Shown in pieces: positions 26,325-34,370 of a stretch of 64,000 bases of DNA (positions are counted from its first letter, which is position 1; each line of letters opens with the position of its first letter). The stretch lies in the NCBI RefSeq assembly GCF_042662685.1, contig NZ_JBHSYO010000007.1, positions 440,711 through 504,710 on the forward strand, read 5' to 3'. Below the pieces are notes generated by a model. The model made no database searches and was not told where the DNA came from. It saw nothing but the letters and a program-made list of their open reading frames with translations. Origin of the DNA: Pseudobowmanella zhangzhouensis. GTDB lineage: Bacteria; Pseudomonadota; Gammaproteobacteria; Enterobacterales; Alteromonadaceae. The position numbers and the translations under genes were made by a program.

Positions 26325-26353
26325 ATGTAGGGGGCAGAGGATAAAAATTCAAG
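26325..26353 (-). promoter_or_regulatory. Sigma-32 (heat shock) promoter of hslVU
   Basis: Minus strand: CTTGAAT (26353-26347), 13-base spacer, CCCCTACAT. The E. coli RpoH consensus is CTTGAAA-N13-15-CCCCATNT, so the -35 matches at six of seven positions and the C block of the -10 is intact. It lies 50 bases before the hslV ATG. hslVU is a classical RpoH target. Confidence 0.7.
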
Positions 26354-26483
26354 TCACAACCCGGGTAAGCGCGGTAAAAACCACCAATTACGCTTAGTGG
26401 TGGGGAATGTCCGTTGGTTGACATCGGTTTTTTATCGTGTCGCGCATATAACTAGCTATACAAGGCAACAAGGTTTGTTTGGT

Positions 26484-26804
26484 ATGTCAGGTAAGCTGCT
26501 TTCAATTCGCAACATGTCAGTGCTCAGCGCATCGCTGCTGCTGATGCTGGTGTTGTTGGGCGGTGCGACAGACCAGACCGCGGGTTGGCAGGCTGATGAG
26601 CAGTCTGCTGAACTGGTATTCCTGAGCGATAAAGTCAATGCCGACGATGATGGCGATTCTGTCACCTCTGAGCGTCAGCATTTATTGTCCCTGAACCCAG
26701 GTTTTGACAACCCCTGTGAGTATGCTGCGCCAGCGTTACTGGCGTTTGTTGCCCGCTATGCACTTATTCGTGCGCCACCCTCAATGTTTAACAAAATCAA
26801 CTAG
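26484..26804 (+). CDS. Hypothetical protein with one membrane segment
   Basis: Unrecognised. From ATG 26484 (MSGKLLSIRNMSVLS) it has 106 residues; the frame is open to 26397, but that stretch lacks features of a coding start. A hydrophobic helix (SVLSASLLLMLVLLGGA) is near the N terminus, followed by an acidic region (DKVNADDDGDSVTSE) and a short hydrophobic tail. It is probably membrane-anchored or exported. It lies 33 bases before the CBS gene, so the two may be cotranscribed. No good ribosome site precedes it, which lowers confidence. Confidence 0.5.
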   Translation: MSGKLLSIRNMSVLSASLLLMLVLLGGATDQTAGWQADEQSAELVFLSDKVNADDDGDSVTSERQHLLSLNPGFDNPCEYAAPALLAFVARYALIRAPPSMFNKIN

Positions 26805-26837
26805 TTGAAAATTTTTGTTAAATATTGAAGGTGAGTT

Positions 26838-27413
26838 ATGTACATCACAAAATCATTGAAACCGTTTATCGTTCAAGAACCAAGAATGGCGCTGGCTGTG
26901 TCAGAAGGCTTTAGCAAACATAGTCCGGCCTGGCAGGCTGTCATGCCCTATTCTACGACCCAATCTATGGTCTTACCCCACAGTTTATCGGCGCTCAGTG
27001 CTCGGCAAATACTCACCAGTCTCGGCATTACCGCCTGTTTGGTTGTCGATGCGAGACAACGGGTGATTGGGGTGGTCAGTCAGCAAATCCTGCAAAGTGA
27101 ACAATTGTTGATTCGCGCCCATCAGTTGAATCAATCCGCCGATGAACTGGATATAGAGCAGGTGATGCAGGCATTGCCCGATGTTCCCTGTGTCGATGCC
27201 AATGAATTGGGGCGTTTCCGGGTTGAAAATCTGGTGGCGCTGCTGGCCGAATGTGGCAGCCATTACTTATTGGTAGTGGAACCTGTGACGCAGGCTATTC
27301 GTGGTTTAATCAGCGCAACACATATTAGCAACGTGTTGGACAAACCACTTGAGATCAGCCGCAAGGCCAGTAGTTTCGGCGAGATAATGCAGGCAGTCCC
27401 TCATCCCCATTAA
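26838..27413 (+). CDS. CBS-pair domain protein
   Basis: 191-residue soluble protein with two divergent CBS motifs, likely binding an adenine nucleotide. First repeat: SALSARQILTSLGITACLVVDARQRVIGVVSQQIL at about 50-85. Second: ENLVALLAECGSHYLLVVEPVTQAIRGLISATHI at about 130-165. There is no attached catalytic domain. AAGGTGAG precedes ATG 26838. The gene ends at a terminator shared with convergent ftsN. Confidence 0.78.
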   Translation: MYITKSLKPFIVQEPRMALAVSEGFSKHSPAWQAVMPYSTTQSMVLPHSLSALSARQILTSLGITACLVVDARQRVIGVVSQQILQSEQLLIRAHQLNQSADELDIEQVMQALPDVPCVDANELGRFRVENLVALLAECGSHYLLVVEPVTQAIRGLISATHISNVLDKPLEISRKASSFGEIMQAVPHPH

Positions 27414-27420
27414 TGTAAAA

Positions 27421-27445
27421 GGCCGGCGATATGCCGGCCTTTTTT
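27421..27445. terminator. Bidirectional terminator between the CBS gene and ftsN
   Basis: GGCCGGC/GCCGGCC perfect stem with a five-base loop (GATAT), A run on the left and six T on the right. It serves both convergent genes and overlaps the ftsN stop region. Confidence 0.92.
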
Positions 27446-27980
27446 AATTCCATCCCCAAATCTGACAGGTGGTGATGCCTAGTTTGCGGATTTGATGACG
27501 ATCCCGCTCAGCCGCGCGCTTACCGTGATACGGCCCCAGTACCACCCGGTGCCAGATGCCATTCTTACCATCGGTGGTTTTGATAAAGGCTTCTTTACCT
27601 ATCATGGCTAACTGGGCGCGCATAGTTTCCGCCTGATCCTGAATGCGGAAGGAGCCACATTGCATCTGATAATCTTTTTGCTCAGCCGGATCATCAGGTA
27701 CCTCAACCTCCACTTCCTGATTTTCCAGTGTGTCGATAAATTCCCATTTTTCCTGCGGCACTTCTGGCAACGGCTCTTGTTGCTTTTCGACAGGCGCATC
27801 TTTTTGACTGAGCGCCGGGGTGGGTTTGTCACTGGCACCGTTAATCATAAAAAGGCCATATGCCAGTACCGCACCCACAATGAGGGTTAACATTATCACC
27901 ACCCAGGGCAGCGGTTTTCTCGGTGGCGGTGTTTCTTTGGCAGGCACGCGCCCACGCTTTACATAATCTTTTGGAGCCAT
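27444..27980 (-). CDS. ftsN: FtsN-like cell division protein (SPOR domain)
   Basis: Bitopic division protein that activates septal peptidoglycan synthesis. It has 178 residues: a short basic cytoplasmic tail (PKDYVKRGRVP), one transmembrane helix (VVIMLTLIVGAVLAYGLFM, residues 27-46), a proline/glutamate-rich periplasmic linker and a C-terminal SPOR domain (YQMQCGSFRIQDQAETMRAQL ... VVLGPYHGKRAAE). It is shorter than E. coli FtsN (319). Position close to hslV and priA is the conserved gammaproteobacterial neighbourhood. Confidence 0.9.
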   Translation of the reverse strand: MAPKDYVKRGRVPAKETPPPRKPLPWVVIMLTLIVGAVLAYGLFMINGASDKPTPALSQKDAPVEKQQEPLPEVPQEKWEFIDTLENQEVEVEVPDDPAEQKDYQMQCGSFRIQDQAETMRAQLAMIGKEAFIKTTDGKNGIWHRVVLGPYHGKRAAERDRHQIRKLGITTCQIWGWN

Positions 27981-28030
27981 GAAGGAAAAATTCTTTTGTT
28001 ATTAAATAGCGCACGGCAATAAGACCGGTG

Positions 28031-28058
28031 ATTGTACCTAGCTGTCGGGAGGAGACAA
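28031..28058 (-). promoter_or_regulatory. Predicted ftsN sigma-70 promoter
   Basis: Minus strand TTGTCT (28058-28053), 16-base spacer, TACAAT (28036-28031), about 50 bases before the ftsN ATG. Confidence 0.55.
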
Positions 28059-28256
28059 CGAATATTTTTCGGCAATTATCCTCTTGTTTCTGAGGACTAA
28101 ATTCATCAATAAAATTCAAATTACGTTAAAAAATACTGATAAAACAATGGTTTAATTGCTTATAGCTGTCAATCTCTTTTACAGTGGCACGAATCAAATA
28201 AAATAATATGTAAAAATAAATTATTCAGTGCTTTGTTTTATAAAGGAAAAAAATAT

Positions 28257-28273
28257 TTGGCTTGTATCTTGCT
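28257..28273 (+). promoter_or_regulatory. Sigma-54-like (RpoN) promoter of the PEP-CTERM gene
   Basis: TTGGCTTGTATCTTGCT: GG and GC separated by exactly 10 bases. TGGC at -24 and TTGCT at -12 match the consensus TGGCAC-N5-TTGCW except for AC to TT. The predicted start near 28284 leaves a ~35-base leader containing the GGAG ribosome site. PEP-CTERM genes are known to be RpoN/PrsR-controlled in several exosortase bacteria, which fits. Confidence 0.6.
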
Positions 28274-28319
28274 CACTCGCATATGGCAAGAAACAGAGAA
28301 AAACCAAATGGAGAAAGAT

Positions 28320-29027
28320 ATGTTAGGAAAATCAATAACAAAATGTTCGATGCTGGCTGCAATACTGGTAAGTATGAATGTTCAGGCAAGCTTGGTCACA
28401 CTCACATTTGATAATGGTGATTCACTGGGTGACTGGAGTCAGGATCGAACGGCACCTGCTGGATTTACCATCGTTGATAATGAATTGGTGATGTCTATTG
28501 ACGGCTCTCAAGCGACGGATGGCGGTTTTAACGACACGCACGGTATGAAATTGTCAGTAGATGGGGCTAACTATGTAGCAATCGACATGTTTGTCAGTGC
28601 TGACTGGACTAATTCTGAGCGATATGCGGGTTTTTGGGGAGTTGGACGCGATATTTCGGACAGCATTTCTTCATATCCTATTCTTGAATTTCAAGGAGCT
28701 GGAGTGAATTTCCCATCAGCGGGTATCGCGATTTGGGACAATATGTGGGCCGAAATTTCAGATTTATTTACTCTTGATGCCTTTAATAGATTTGCGTTGC
28801 GAGCTAATGGTATGGGTGTCGATTATTTCCTGAACGGCACTAAAATATACAGCGAAACGTCTTCGATGACAGTTGGGTTTTCCGACATTATTCTCAACGC
28901 TAAAAATGACGGAAATTCATTTGAGGTTCGTTACGATAATTTAACTTACGGAAAAGTACCTGAGCCTGCGGCATGGGCGTTAATGCTTACGGGCTTGGCT
29001 TGGCTTGGATTGCGCAAAAAAAGATAA
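28320..29027 (+). CDS. PEP-CTERM sorting domain surface protein
   Basis: Secreted protein of 235 residues. The N-terminal signal peptide (MLGKSITKCSMLAAILVSMNVQA) starts at ATG 28320, behind GGAGAAAG; upstream Mets are less well placed. The mature domain (LVTLTFDNGDSLGDW ... FEVRYDNLTYGK) resembles a beta-sandwich of the laminin-G/concanavalin type. The C terminus is a PEP-CTERM tripartite signal: VPEPAAWA, hydrophobic helix, then RKKR. Such proteins are cut and anchored or released by an exosortase, tied to exopolysaccharide and biofilm. No exosortase gene is in the window. The flanking DNA is AT-rich. Confidence 0.92.
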   Translation: MLGKSITKCSMLAAILVSMNVQASLVTLTFDNGDSLGDWSQDRTAPAGFTIVDNELVMSIDGSQATDGGFNDTHGMKLSVDGANYVAIDMFVSADWTNSERYAGFWGVGRDISDSISSYPILEFQGAGVNFPSAGIAIWDNMWAEISDLFTLDAFNRFALRANGMGVDYFLNGTKIYSETSSMTVGFSDIILNAKNDGNSFEVRYDNLTYGKVPEPAAWALMLTGLAWLGLRKKR

Positions 29028-29030
29028 TAA

Positions 29031-29055
29031 AAAAACCGGCCACTGGCCGGTTTTT
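29031..29055. terminator. Bidirectional terminator, PEP-CTERM gene / GFA gene
   Basis: CCGGCC/GGCCGG stem (29036-29050, ACT loop), extended by A and T runs on either side (AAAAA...TTTTTTT). It sits three bases after the PEP-CTERM stop and abuts the convergent GFA stop. Confidence 0.9.
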
Positions 29056-29475
29056 TTATCCTCGTGGAGGCATTTCTTCGTTATGCGGTAGCTGCTCGGT
29101 ACCACTATACCAGCAGGCTTTCGAACCCCAGAATATATTCTGGCTGGGGGTAATTTGCGGATCGCCGTCCAATCCACCGGCAGGAATAATGACCACTTTA
29201 TGGCTTTTGCTCAGCCATGGCAGGTTGCAACCACACTTTTTACAAAAGCAGGTGGCAAAATATTTGGTCGTGGCCGGTTCATAACGGCCAACGAATTCTT
29301 CTCCCTGTGTCCAGCGAAACTGTTCGGGTTTGACGAACAGATTACTGGCGTGGGCGCTGCCGGTGACTTTGCGACAGCGGGAGCAATGGCAGTATTGAAA
29401 CATACCCATATGCCCGCTGATTTGATATTGCACTTCACCACATAAACAGCTACCTGATACCTGATATTCACTCAT
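29056..29475 (-). CDS. GFA-family protein (CENP-V/GFA zinc fold)
   Basis: 139-residue member of the family named after glutathione-dependent formaldehyde-activating enzyme. The zinc-binding cysteines are in GSCLCGEVQY, YCHCSRCRK and CFCKKCGCNLPW. Most such proteins have no proven glutathione-formaldehyde activity, so function is open. Its ATG overlaps the stop of the upstream chemoreceptor gene by four bases, so translation is probably coupled. Confidence 0.88.
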   Translation of the reverse strand: MSEYQVSGSCLCGEVQYQISGHMGMFQYCHCSRCRKVTGSAHASNLFVKPEQFRWTQGEEFVGRYEPATTKYFATCFCKKCGCNLPWLSKSHKVVIIPAGGLDGDPQITPSQNIFWGSKACWYSGTEQLPHNEEMPPRG

Positions 29476-31595
29476 GATTTTAATCTGCCTAGTTGTCCGT
29501 TCATTAACTCTACCACCCGGCTTATTCGCTGCGACAGATTTTCCAAATCATCACCTAATTCAGACAAATGCTTACTACCATCACCGATGGCAACCACCCG
29601 CCGGTTGATTTCTTCACTGACGGTACTTTGTTGTTCAGCCGCCGTGGCCACCTGTAAAGCGTAATCACTGATTTGCGCAATACTGCTTTGCACCTCGGTA
29701 AGATGAGTAAAGCTGCTGCGGGTTTTGTCCACGGTACCGGATACAGATTGCTGAATCGTACTGAGGGTTTTAACCGCAGTATCCACGTCTTTATGCAATG
29801 ACTCGATTAGACTGCCAATTTCGCCAGTGGATGATTGGGTGCGGGCGGCCAGATTCCTTACTTCATCGGCCACCACGGCAAATCCCCGGCCTTGTTCGCC
29901 TGCACGTGCAGCCTCAATCGCGGCGTTTAACGCCAGTAAATTGGTTTGTTCGGCAATCCCCTGGATGGTGACGATAATCCCGGTGATATCATTACTGCGC
30001 GAGGCCACCTGAGAAATCTGATCGGAGGTTTTTTCCATCTGCGCCGACAAGCTGTCTACTTCCTGCATATTCTGGCGGAATGTGTCGCTAGCCACGTTAA
30101 GCAATCGGGCACTGTCTTGCGAGTGTGTCGCTGTGCCAGTAGCCAGTTGCGCTACCTCGCTGGCAGTGGCTGACATTTGGGTGATGGCGGCGACTACATT
30201 GGTCAGATTGCTCTCCTGTTTGTCGGTTTCAGCGCGCATGTGTCGGGCGCGCTGGTCCAGACTACGCACGTCCTCTCCCAGTTCACGGGAAACGTCTTTC
30301 AGTGCCGTTATCATGTCTCGTAGTTTGGCGATAAACTGATTTAAGCCCTCGGCCAGGTAAATCAGTTCCCGGTGGCTGTTAACCACGATGGTCTGGGTTA
30401 AATCCCCTTCATTAGAGGCCAGATTGTTGACCGAGTCGGAAACCTGACGGATTGGGGTGCTCAAGCTATTCGCCAGTAATATTGCTAATACCACGGCAAT
30501 CGCCAGCAGCACCAGTGTGACCAGCATAATAAAGCGCTGACTGCTGGTATTAATCTTTTGATTCTCTTCACGCATTTGTGCAATAGCGGCTAACGCCAGT
30601 TCTCGGGGCACACTGACAACGAGTTTCCAAGTCACGCCAGTAGGCGCGATGTCCAACGGCATCACCGCATGCCAGGTGTCGCCCTCGGTCGATGTACTGT
30701 TGGTTTGGCTGAGTAGCGGTGTTAATTTTGTTGCGACCTGATCAACACGCTTGCCCAGACCGTCCGGAAACTCAGTAGAGGCCACCAGTAACTTGTGCTG
30801 ACTAATCAGGGTCAACTGCGATTTACCGTTGAAAAAACTTTGCGATTGCTCTGTCAACCAACGCTGAATAATTGGCAGGTTAATGTCTGCACCCACCAGA
30901 CCAATAAATTTACCTTTTTGCAGAATGGGCGCCGCCAAGGTGGTCATCAACTCTTCCTTGCCGGGCTCAATCTCGTACAAATATGGATCCATCACACAAG
31001 GTTTGGCCGACTCCATACTGCACAGATACCACTCTGCCTCTCGCAGACCATTTTCATCCCGCTCACTGGCGTATTTTTCTTCTGGGTCTTCACTTGGGTA
31101 AAACACAAGCTCACCACCTTCACGAACCCAATACACCTCAAGGGTACCGCTGTTAGAACTGTGCTCGAGATTGCCCTGATTGTTGGCATCCTGTTTGTCA
31201 TAGGTGTTGGGTTCGAACTGCGCATATAAAGAGCTGAGTTGCGGATTGGCGGCTAACATCGAGCGGGTAAGATCCCGCACCTGCATGCGCTCCAATGGTG
31301 TGGCTGGTTGTGCTGAATCACCCAGAGTCTGCGCCCATGACAGTGGCACAGCAAAAGAAGTATTGATCAGGTTGAGGACCTGATCGGCGGCAGCTTGCCC
31401 GGTGAGTTGCATACGACGCACCACGGCGTCACGTAACTGACTCTCTGCCGCATTTAGCAATGCGTCAGACGAGCGATTCAGATCGCGAATACTCAGGGCT
31501 GACAGGGTTAATACACTGATCAGTACTACACCTAAAACCAGCACCAGCAATTTGGTTTTGATTTTGAGCTGACGATAAAACTGCAGGCTATCCAT
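29472..31595 (-). CDS. Methyl-accepting chemotaxis protein with dCache sensor
   Basis: 707-residue chemoreceptor. TM1 is near residues 16-36, a large periplasmic dCache-type ligand domain follows (about 40-340, with YLCSMESAKPCVMDPYLYE and PILQKGKFIGLVGADI), then TM2 (about 352-375), HAMP and the signalling coiled coil. The CheW/CheA hairpin tip (EQTNLLALNAAIEAARAGEQ) is near residue 560. No C-terminal CheR-docking pentapeptide is seen (ends GQLGRLKS). The ligand is unknown; dCache receptors often bind amino acids. Confidence 0.95.
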   Translation of the reverse strand: MDSLQFYRQLKIKTKLLVLVLGVVLISVLTLSALSIRDLNRSSDALLNAAESQLRDAVVRRMQLTGQAAADQVLNLINTSFAVPLSWAQTLGDSAQPATPLERMQVRDLTRSMLAANPQLSSLYAQFEPNTYDKQDANNQGNLEHSSNSGTLEVYWVREGGELVFYPSEDPEEKYASERDENGLREAEWYLCSMESAKPCVMDPYLYEIEPGKEELMTTLAAPILQKGKFIGLVGADINLPIIQRWLTEQSQSFFNGKSQLTLISQHKLLVASTEFPDGLGKRVDQVATKLTPLLSQTNSTSTEGDTWHAVMPLDIAPTGVTWKLVVSVPRELALAAIAQMREENQKINTSSQRFIMLVTLVLLAIAVVLAILLANSLSTPIRQVSDSVNNLASNEGDLTQTIVVNSHRELIYLAEGLNQFIAKLRDMITALKDVSRELGEDVRSLDQRARHMRAETDKQESNLTNVVAAITQMSATASEVAQLATGTATHSQDSARLLNVASDTFRQNMQEVDSLSAQMEKTSDQISQVASRSNDITGIIVTIQGIAEQTNLLALNAAIEAARAGEQGRGFAVVADEVRNLAARTQSSTGEIGSLIESLHKDVDTAVKTLSTIQQSVSGTVDKTRSSFTHLTEVQSSIAQISDYALQVATAAEQQSTVSEEINRRVVAIGDGSKHLSELGDDLENLSQRISRVVELMNGQLGRLKS

Positions 31596-31712
31596 ATGAG
31601 GCCTCTGAACTTTATTGGTTATCGTTTTCTATGCCTGCCAGAGGCACATATTCAATAGTAGACACAAAATTCAAAAGTCACTTTTTTTTGTAAAAAAATC
31701 AGCAGTTTGGCG

Positions 31713-33893
31713 TTAGCTAAAATCCTGTGGATCTACGTCCACGGACCAGCGTACGCGGTTAGCCAGCGACAGGGATTCGATGGAAGGCAGAGCAGTAAAT
31801 AGTTGCTTTTGTAATACGGCACGTTGGGGAGATTGCACCAGCAGTTGCATACGGAAGCGACCCTGGCGTTTTTCCAGCGGAGCTGGAATCGGACCGAGCA
31901 GTTCAACCTGCGAACTGGCAAAGCAATCCCGTGCCTGACGCAAAAATTCATAGGCTTGTTCCTGATCGTGGGCTTCACAGCGTAATAACGCCTGACAACT
32001 AAATGGCGGTAATCCGGCAGCCTTACGCTCATCCAGCGTGAGACGGGCAAAATGCCCATATCCATTCAACAGTAAATCTTGCAGCAGCGGATGGCCTGGC
32101 TGGTGGGTTTGTAACCACATTTCGCCCGGGTGCTCTGCGCGTCCAGCTCTGCCCGCCACCTGAGTGATCAATTGTGAGAGATTTTCCGCCGCGCGGAAAT
32201 CTGCGCTAAATAGTGCGCCATCCACGTCGACGATCACCACAAGTGTCACCCTGGGGAAATGATGGCCTTTGGCGAGGATTTGTGTGCCCACCAGGATCTG
32301 GCATTTGCCGCTGTTGATGTCCTCCAGCGTCTGATGCAGGCGCACTTTGCTGCGCATATTGTCTGAGTCGATGCGCATCACCGTATATTCCGGGAACAGT
32401 TCGCTCAAGCCCTGCTCCAATTGCTCAGTACCGACGCCTTGGGTGATCATGTTATGGGCGTGGCAACTGCCACAACTGTGCGGAACAAATTGCTGGTCAC
32501 CGCAATGATGGCAATGCAATCGATTAGAAAAGCGGTGCAGGGTATAGGGTCGGTCGCAACGTTGGCACGATTCAACTGCCCCGCAATGATGACATTGCAG
32601 CGAGGGCGCATAGCCACGACGGTTTAGAAATACCATGACCTGATTGCCCTGCGTAAGGTGAGCACGCATTCGCTCCACCATGCCACTGGCGATACCAAAC
32701 AAGATTGGCTGGTCGCGAATATCGAGCAAATGCTGGCTCGCTACATTGGCGTTGCCGGCACGTGCCTGTAATACCAGATGCCGGTATTTGCCAGAAATAG
32801 CGTTGTGCAGGGTCTCCAGTGATGGGGTGGCACTGCCTAATAAAACCGGAATGTTCAGCTGACGCGCGCGAATGGCGGCCAAATCCCGTGCATGATAACG
32901 AAAGCCTTCCTGCTGCTTGAATGAGTTGTCATGTTCTTCGTCCACGACGATCATGCCAAGCCGTTTAAACGGGGTAAAAATAGCCGAACGGGTGCCAATG
33001 ACGATGCCGACTTCGCCCTCGTTGCTGCGTCGCCAAACCGACAACCGTTCTTTATCTGTCATACCCGAATGCAGCATTTCTACCGGTACGTTAAAGCGAT
33101 TGGCAAAACGCGCCACGGTTTGTGGGGTGAGGCCAATCTCGGGTACCAGAATTAGCACTTGTTGCCCCGCTGTCAGCAGGGGTTCAATGCTTTGTAAATA
33201 CACTTCGGTTTTACCGCTGCCGGTAATGCCTTCCAGCAGGGCTATGCCAAACTGGTTATGCATGGCGACAAGCGCGGTGATTGCTAATGATTGCTCCAGA
33301 TTCGGCGTCGGTTTGTCTGCGACTGACAGGCCCTGCCACCAATGCTGTTGTGACTCGGGATAGGCTTCAAATTGCTCAATAAATTGATGCTTGAGTAAGC
33401 CATCTATGCAACTTTGACTGAACGATTGACGCACCTCGCTGGCCGGGCGTTGACCTGTGGCCAGCCATTCCAGCAGCACCTTTTGGCGTGGCGCGCGTTT
33501 CAATTTTTGCCAGTCGAAGTCGGTCAGGTCCACGCAATGGCGCAGGTACTCTAACGGCGGGGCTTCGGCGGACTCACCATCGCGTAAACGTACCGGTAAA
33601 GCGCTGTGCAACACTTCACCAATGGGATGTTGATAATACTGACTGGCCCAACGCAGCAAAGTGAATAAATCGGTATCGAATACACTGTGTGTATCTATTA
33701 CAGCATCGATGGGTTTTAGCCTGGCTTCATCCACATCGCTGTGTGACTTGGTTGCAAGTACGATGCCGACAACTTTGCGCCGCCCGAATGTCACCCATAC
33801 CCGTGCGCCCTCCACAACGGATTGCTCCACTATGTAATCAAAACTACGACGCATAGGGACGGGAACGGCAATTTCGGCAATCAGGTGGGACAT
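31713..33893 (-). CDS. priA: Primosomal protein N' (PriA helicase)
   Basis: 3'-5' helicase that restarts stalled replication forks. 726 residues (E. coli 732). Walker A GITGSGKTEVYLQ is at about 225, DEEH box in VVDEEHDNSFKQQEGFRYHARD, and the zinc-binding module has eight cysteines (CHHCGAVESCQRC ... CHHCGDQ ... CGSCH) at about 435-485. It is divergent from rpmE, as in E. coli. Confidence 0.99.
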   Translation of the reverse strand: MSHLIAEIAVPVPMRRSFDYIVEQSVVEGARVWVTFGRRKVVGIVLATKSHSDVDEARLKPIDAVIDTHSVFDTDLFTLLRWASQYYQHPIGEVLHSALPVRLRDGESAEAPPLEYLRHCVDLTDFDWQKLKRAPRQKVLLEWLATGQRPASEVRQSFSQSCIDGLLKHQFIEQFEAYPESQQHWWQGLSVADKPTPNLEQSLAITALVAMHNQFGIALLEGITGSGKTEVYLQSIEPLLTAGQQVLILVPEIGLTPQTVARFANRFNVPVEMLHSGMTDKERLSVWRRSNEGEVGIVIGTRSAIFTPFKRLGMIVVDEEHDNSFKQQEGFRYHARDLAAIRARQLNIPVLLGSATPSLETLHNAISGKYRHLVLQARAGNANVASQHLLDIRDQPILFGIASGMVERMRAHLTQGNQVMVFLNRRGYAPSLQCHHCGAVESCQRCDRPYTLHRFSNRLHCHHCGDQQFVPHSCGSCHAHNMITQGVGTEQLEQGLSELFPEYTVMRIDSDNMRSKVRLHQTLEDINSGKCQILVGTQILAKGHHFPRVTLVVIVDVDGALFSADFRAAENLSQLITQVAGRAGRAEHPGEMWLQTHQPGHPLLQDLLLNGYGHFARLTLDERKAAGLPPFSCQALLRCEAHDQEQAYEFLRQARDCFASSQVELLGPIPAPLEKRQGRFRMQLLVQSPQRAVLQKQLFTALPSIESLSLANRVRWSVDVDPQDFS

Positions 33894-33922
33894 AATTCTT
33901 AACTAGCGACGCGAATAGGCGC

Positions 33923-33951
33923 ACTATAAAGCAATGTGCCGGACACGTCAT
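33923..33951 (-). promoter_or_regulatory. Predicted priA promoter
   Basis: Minus strand ATGACG, 17-base spacer, TATAGT (33928-33923), followed by GCGCC. It is about 30 bases from the priA ATG and back to back with the rpmE promoter. Confidence 0.5.
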
Positions 33952-33978
33952 GGGGCGTTTCGAGCTGGCAAAGATTGC

Positions 33979-34007
33979 TTGATTTACACACAGTATTTCC
34001 TTATGAT
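33979..34007 (+). promoter_or_regulatory. rpmE promoter
   Basis: TTGATT, 17-base spacer, TATGAT, then TCGCGCCC. The leader to the rpmE ATG is about 100 bases and includes a small GTCGGCTTCGGCCGGT hairpin. Confidence 0.75.
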
Positions 34008-34114
34008 TCGCGCCCTGAATTTTTGACGTCGGCTTCGGCCGGTTGTGTATTAATAACGTATGGTGCTTGTCTTCGGGATAAGTGGCGATACGGGCCAAAT
34101 GATGAGGCTTCCCC

Positions 34115-34327
34115 ATGAAAAAAGATATCCACCCAGCATATAACGAAATCACTGCTGCTTGTTCTTGTGGTAACACCATGAAAATCCGCTCTACTCTGAG
34201 CAAAGACCTGAACCTGGACGTATGTTCAGCATGTCACCCTTTCTACACTGGTAAGCAGCGTAACGTTGACACCGGTGGCCGTGTTGATCGCTTCAACAAG
34301 CGTTTCGGTGTACTGGGCAAGAAATAA
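34115..34327 (+). CDS. rpmE: Ribosomal protein L31 (zinc form)
   Basis: 70-residue large-subunit protein (E. coli 70), which bridges to the 30S head. The zinc ligands are kept in ACSCGNTM and VCSACHPFYTG, so this is the Zn-containing C+ type. The family tail RVDRFNKRF is present. It stands alone between its own promoter and a bidirectional terminator. Confidence 0.99.
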   Translation: MKKDIHPAYNEITAACSCGNTMKIRSTLSKDLNLDVCSACHPFYTGKQRNVDTGGRVDRFNKRFGVLGKK

Positions 34328-34346
34328 GCCCGGAACTGATATCGAA

Positions 34347-34370
34347 AAAGGCGCCCTTGGCGCCTTTTTT
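34347..34370. terminator. Bidirectional terminator, rpmE / patatin gene
   Basis: GGCGCC-CTT-GGCGCC stem (34350-34364), with an A run before and seven T after. It ends rpmE and the convergent patatin-like gene. Confidence 0.9.

Larger units (their letters stand above)
27981..28319. promoter_or_regulatory. AT-rich divergent region: ftsN and PEP-CTERM gene promoters
   Basis: 339 bases without a gene, markedly AT-rich. It holds the ftsN promoter near its left end (28031-28058) and a sigma-54-like element near its right end (28257-28273). The 200 bases between could hold activator sites for the latter; I see no convincing repeated operator. Confidence 0.6.

Noticed and set aside
28185..28200. TGGCACGAATCAAATA as sigma-54 promoter
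   Set aside because: Perfect TGGCACG at -24 but the -12 element lacks the invariant GC at the required spacing; the site at 28257 fits better.
31596..31712. FliA promoter for the chemoreceptor
   Set aside because: An AACGATAA stretch is seen but no TAAA-type -35 at 15 bases; below what I would accept.
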